The notes beneath the pieces are model-generated. The model did not search any database, was not told the origin of the DNA, and worked only from the letters and a program-made list of their open reading frames with translations. Below, one piece after another: positions 61,693 to 64,000 of a stretch of 64,000 nt of DNA (the stretch's first letter is position 1; every line of letters begins with the position of its first letter). Where the stretch lies: the NCBI RefSeq assembly GCF_004136015.1, contig NZ_CP024866.1, positions 5,126,066 through 5,190,065 of the forward strand. The letters run 5' to 3'. The stretch comes from Pseudomonas sp. ACM7. Lineage in GTDB: Bacteria > Pseudomonadota > Gammaproteobacteria > Pseudomonadales > Pseudomonadaceae. The position numbers and the translations under genes are program-made.

Positions 61693-62685
61693 GTGCTACG
61701 TCAGCTCGTACTTGCCTTGCCAGCCATGATGTTTTTGGTCGGCTGCGAGGCGGAATCCGGCCCTTTGCCAAACAGCAAGAGCCTTACCCCAGAGAAAGTC
61801 GCGTCCATCGCAACCACTATCGCGAAGAAGTACCCTGATCTTCCCAGCGAACTGCGTGGCAAGGTGCTCAACACCGTCCTGCAGTCCATCGAAAATATGG
61901 TGTTTGTCGAGGGTGGTCAGTTTGATATGGGTGATTTCGGCTGGATTTGTGAGTACGACGAAAAGGATGTGTGTACCTGGCCTTGTGGGCAGGATCCTGA
62001 GCAGCTTTGTAATATCAGTATGGACGGTAATGACGATTTCGTGCATCCGGTAAAACTGAGCAGCTACTACCTGTCGAAGTTTCAAACTATTTTGGGTGAT
62101 TTCGATCTGTTTTTTACCGTGCAAAATAAGCCGTTGTTTGATACTAAATTCCGCGACAGAGCAGATTTGAAAAGTATGTATGCCCCGAATTTACCGGCGC
62201 CCACAAAGAGCTGGCAGGAGGCGAAAGATTACTGTCAATGGATTGGGCTGCTGAGTGGCTATCCGGTAGATTTGCCTACAGAAGCTCAGTGGGAATATGC
62301 CGCCCGTAGCCGCGGGCAACATGTGCTATTTCCTACCGATACCAGAAGCCTGAGTTTTGGGAAGAACTTTCCGGTAGAAGGTGAAGGTGAGACTTTTGCA
62401 GTTGGCCGATTCACCCCTAATCCCTTGGGTATTTACAATATGTCCGGTAATGCTACGGATTGGGTTAACGATTGGTATTCTAAAGATTATTATCAGCACT
62501 CGCCGTTGGAAAATCCGCAAGGTCCGAAGACAGGGGCAGATAAAGTTAAGCGCGGCTCGTATTATCCTGAGGGTCCATTGCTAGCAGCTTCAATTGTAAG
62601 GCGATGGCCCGATAAGCCAATACAGGATGCTTATTATCCTGGTACGAGCTTTCGCTGTGCTATTCAGTCAGATAAAAACCTATAG
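61693..62685 (+). CDS. SUMF1/FGE-domain lipoprotein, tandem copy 2
   Basis: 330 aa from GTG 61693 (AAGGAT upstream). Lipobox MFLVGCEAE. The same domain order as copy 1, with MVFVEGGQFDMGDFGWICEY, SWQEAKDYCQWIGLLSGYPV, DLPTEAQWEYAARSRG, NMSGNATDWVNDWYS and TSFRCAIQSD. The first about 350 coding bases are close to copies 1 and 3, while the rest diverges more. It may have arisen by duplication with later diversification, as in arrays of immunity proteins. Confidence 0.82.
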   Translation: MLRQLVLALPAMMFLVGCEAESGPLPNSKSLTPEKVASIATTIAKKYPDLPSELRGKVLNTVLQSIENMVFVEGGQFDMGDFGWICEYDEKDVCTWPCGQDPEQLCNISMDGNDDFVHPVKLSSYYLSKFQTILGDFDLFFTVQNKPLFDTKFRDRADLKSMYAPNLPAPTKSWQEAKDYCQWIGLLSGYPVDLPTEAQWEYAARSRGQHVLFPTDTRSLSFGKNFPVEGEGETFAVGRFTPNPLGIYNMSGNATDWVNDWYSKDYYQHSPLENPQGPKTGADKVKRGSYYPEGPLLAASIVRRWPDKPIQDAYYPGTSFRCAIQSDKNL

Positions 62686-62698
62686 AGTATTAAATGTT

Positions 62699-62717
62699 AG
62701 GGCACCGATGGCGCCCT
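62699..62717 (+). terminator. hairpin after copy 2
   Basis: AGGGCACC pairs with GGCGCCCT with one mismatch, followed by an AT-rich run (TATAATTAATTG). It lies 14 bases after the stop of copy 2. Confidence 0.6.
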
Positions 62718-62777
62718 TATAATTAATTGTATATTTAAGACAAGCCATCAAATAGATTGCTGCGCCGTGCTGGAACC

Positions 62778-62830
62778 AAAAGGGGACACCCATTAGCCGG
62801 TCTCAAGTCAAGGCTAATGGGTGTCCCTTT
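62778..62830. repeat. 19-base inverted repeat
   Basis: AAAGGGGACACCCATTAGCC and GGCTAATGGGTGTCCCTTT are complementary with one extra G and a 13-base loop. It lies between copy 2 and the vgrG shard. It may be a terminator or a small mobile-element end; I do not recognise it. Confidence 0.6.
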
Positions 62831-62837
62831 AATCCAT

Positions 62838-63122
62838 TTAATCCAGTCCCCCCTTTAATCCAGCGAGCAGCCACAGGTCGTTCCATTTGGCTTTCGGGTG
62901 TTGGGTCAGCGCCAGGAAGTGGCCGCTGACCAGCAACGGCTGATCGCTTTTGCCTTCCGCGAGTTGGAAGTCGCTGCGCTGATGCTCAAGGGCGCGTTCG
63001 GCCAAGTGATTGCCACGTTCGCGGTCGATGAAGCGACCGGGGTAGTCGTAGTCTTTTTCGAAGGCGTAGTGTTGGGCTTTGTTGTGCATGCGTAGGGTGG
63101 TAATGTTCTGCCCTTGTCGCAT
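62838..63122 (-). pseudogene. vgrG fragment (type VI secretion spike)
   Basis: The minus strand reads KAQHYAFEKDYDYPGRFIDR, GNHLAERALEHQRSDFQLAE, GKSDQPLLVSGHFLALTQHP and KWNDLWLLAG, which is the gp27-like segment of VgrG. A full VgrG is several times longer. Only about 80 residues remain, with a stop at 62838 and unrelated sequence upstream. The 5' end of the shard merges with the repeated sequence that precedes each SUMF1 copy. Confidence 0.75.
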
Positions 63123-63140
63123 TTTATAAGGATATTCCCA

Positions 63141-64000
63141 GTGCTACGTCAGCTCGTGCTTGCCCTGCCAGCCATGATGTTTTTGGTTGGTTGCGAGGCG
63201 GAATCCGGCCCTTTGCCAAACAGCAAGAGCCTTACCCCAGAGAAAGTCGCGTCCATCGCCACCACTATCGCGAAGAAATACCCTGATCTTTCCAGCGAAC
63301 TGCGTGGCAAGGTGCTCAACACCGTCGTGCAGTCCATCGACAATATGGTGTTTGTCGAGGGTGGTCAGTTTGATATGGGTGACTTCGGCTGGATTTGTGA
63401 ATACGACGAAAAGGATGTGTGTACCTGGCCTTGTGGGCAAGATCCTGAACAGCTCTGCAATATCAGCAGGGATGGGAATGATGATTTTGTACATCCAGTA
63501 AAACTGAGTAGCTACTATCTCTCAAAGTTTCAGACCCGGTTAGGTGATTTTGACGTTTTTTTTATCGCGCAGGGTAAGCCAATACTTGATAATAAAGATC
63601 GAGAACAAGAGGATCTGAAACATCTCTATGCACCAAACTTACCCGCACCTACACAAAGTTGGCAAGAGGCTAAAGATTATTGTCTGTGGGTTGGTCAGCT
63701 AAGTGGATACCCTGTTGATTTGCCTACAGAGGCGCAGTGGGAGTATGCGGCCCGTAGTCGTGGTCAGCACGTACTATTTCCTACTGATAATGGCAGTCTA
63801 AACTTTGGACGCAATTTCCCAGTGAAGAGTGGCGGCAGCACATTTGCAGTCGATAGCTTTACTCCTAATCCTTTAGGTATATATAACTTGTCCGGAAATG
63901 CTACGGACTGGGTCAATGACTGGTATGGAAAAGACTATTATCAGCAGTCTCCTATGGATAACCCGCAAGGGCCTAAGACTGGTACTCAGAGGGTTAGACG
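63141..64000 (+). CDS. SUMF1/FGE-domain lipoprotein, tandem copy 3 (partial)
   Basis: Starts with GTG 63141 behind AAGGAT and is open to the end of the window (286 codons), so the C-terminal part is missing. The lipobox is MFLVGCEAE. The first about 350 bases are nearly identical to copy 2 (ELRGKVLNTVVQSIDNMVFV, FDMGDFGWICEYDEKD). Further on it differs (DNKDREQEDLKHLYAPNLPA) while keeping SWQEAKDYCLWVGQLSGYPV and NLSGNATDWVNDWYG. Confidence 0.82.
   Translation, partial: MLRQLVLALPAMMFLVGCEAESGPLPNSKSLTPEKVASIATTIAKKYPDLSSELRGKVLNTVVQSIDNMVFVEGGQFDMGDFGWICEYDEKDVCTWPCGQDPEQLCNISRDGNDDFVHPVKLSSYYLSKFQTRLGDFDVFFIAQGKPILDNKDREQEDLKHLYAPNLPAPTQSWQEAKDYCLWVGQLSGYPVDLPTEAQWEYAARSRGQHVLFPTDNGSLNFGRNFPVKSGGSTFAVDSFTPNPLGIYNLSGNATDWVNDWYGKDYYQQSPMDNPQGPKTGTQRVR

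Noticed and set aside
60586..62685. Active formylglycine-generating enzymes
   Set aside because: The SUMF1 fold is visible, but the paired active-site cysteines are not, and no sulfatase gene is nearby.

Overview
The window looks like a chromosome segment of a fluorescent-group Pseudomonas. It is GC-rich, has Pseudomonas-type REP palindromes (core near GGGAGCGAGCTTGCTCGCGA), and its protein families and gene neighbours fit that genus. No rRNA, tRNA or CRISPR array was seen.

Layout. (a) 1-9 kb: the 3' end of a group II intron, then ordinary genes (VOC protein, TetR + 3-hydroxyacyl-CoA dehydrogenase, AraC + ABC exporter, ABM-domain membrane protein), a hydrolase relic and a glycine-rich secreted protein with a 12-residue DDHGVH repeat. 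(b) 7.7-52.6 kb: a large functional island. It holds gspF/gspG; a sigma54-driven lytic transglycosylase; a very large multicopper oxidase (mnxG type, 1941 aa) with a beta-propeller protein, two SCO proteins, a cytochrome c/periplasmic-binding-protein fusion and a parvulin; a 13-gene run of single-receiver protein, type II secretion (T2SS) genes and csgE-csgF-csgG; a curlin-repeat operon (csgB-like, csgA-like, two large secreted proteins with a common N-terminal region); and mnxS1-mcoA-SCO/cytochrome c-mnxS2-mnxR (two histidine kinases, a second multicopper oxidase, an NtrC-type regulator). (c) 32.2-37.9 kb: an accessory insert between csgG and the curlin operon, with REP-rich repeats, a group II intron whose empty target site survives nearby, a candidate toxin/immunity pair and a DUF6124-like gene. 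(d) 52.8-64 kb: a methyltransferase split by an amber codon, a toxin-antitoxin pair, an ABC transporter/AttH-like operon, small secreted proteins, and a lower-GC tail with three tandem SUMF1-domain lipoproteins next to a vgrG shard.

How the island fits together. mnxG, mcoA and mnxS1/mnxS2/mnxR match the Mn(II)-oxidation genes described in Pseudomonas putida GB-1. Five sigma54 (-24/-12) promoters can be read directly: before the lytic transglycosylase, mnxG, the receiver/T2SS/csg operon, the curlin operon (minus strand) and mcoA. All lie near TTCCCC/GGGGAA half-sites, often as inverted repeats, which I propose as the MnxR binding site. The inference is that one two-kinase, one-regulator circuit switches on two manganese/copper oxidases, their copper and folding helpers, a dedicated T2SS, and a curli-like fibre with its export channel: a regulated cell-surface metal-oxidation apparatus.

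Limits: everything was read by eye, without alignments or searches. Domain boundaries are approximate, and functions from synteny are marked as inference.
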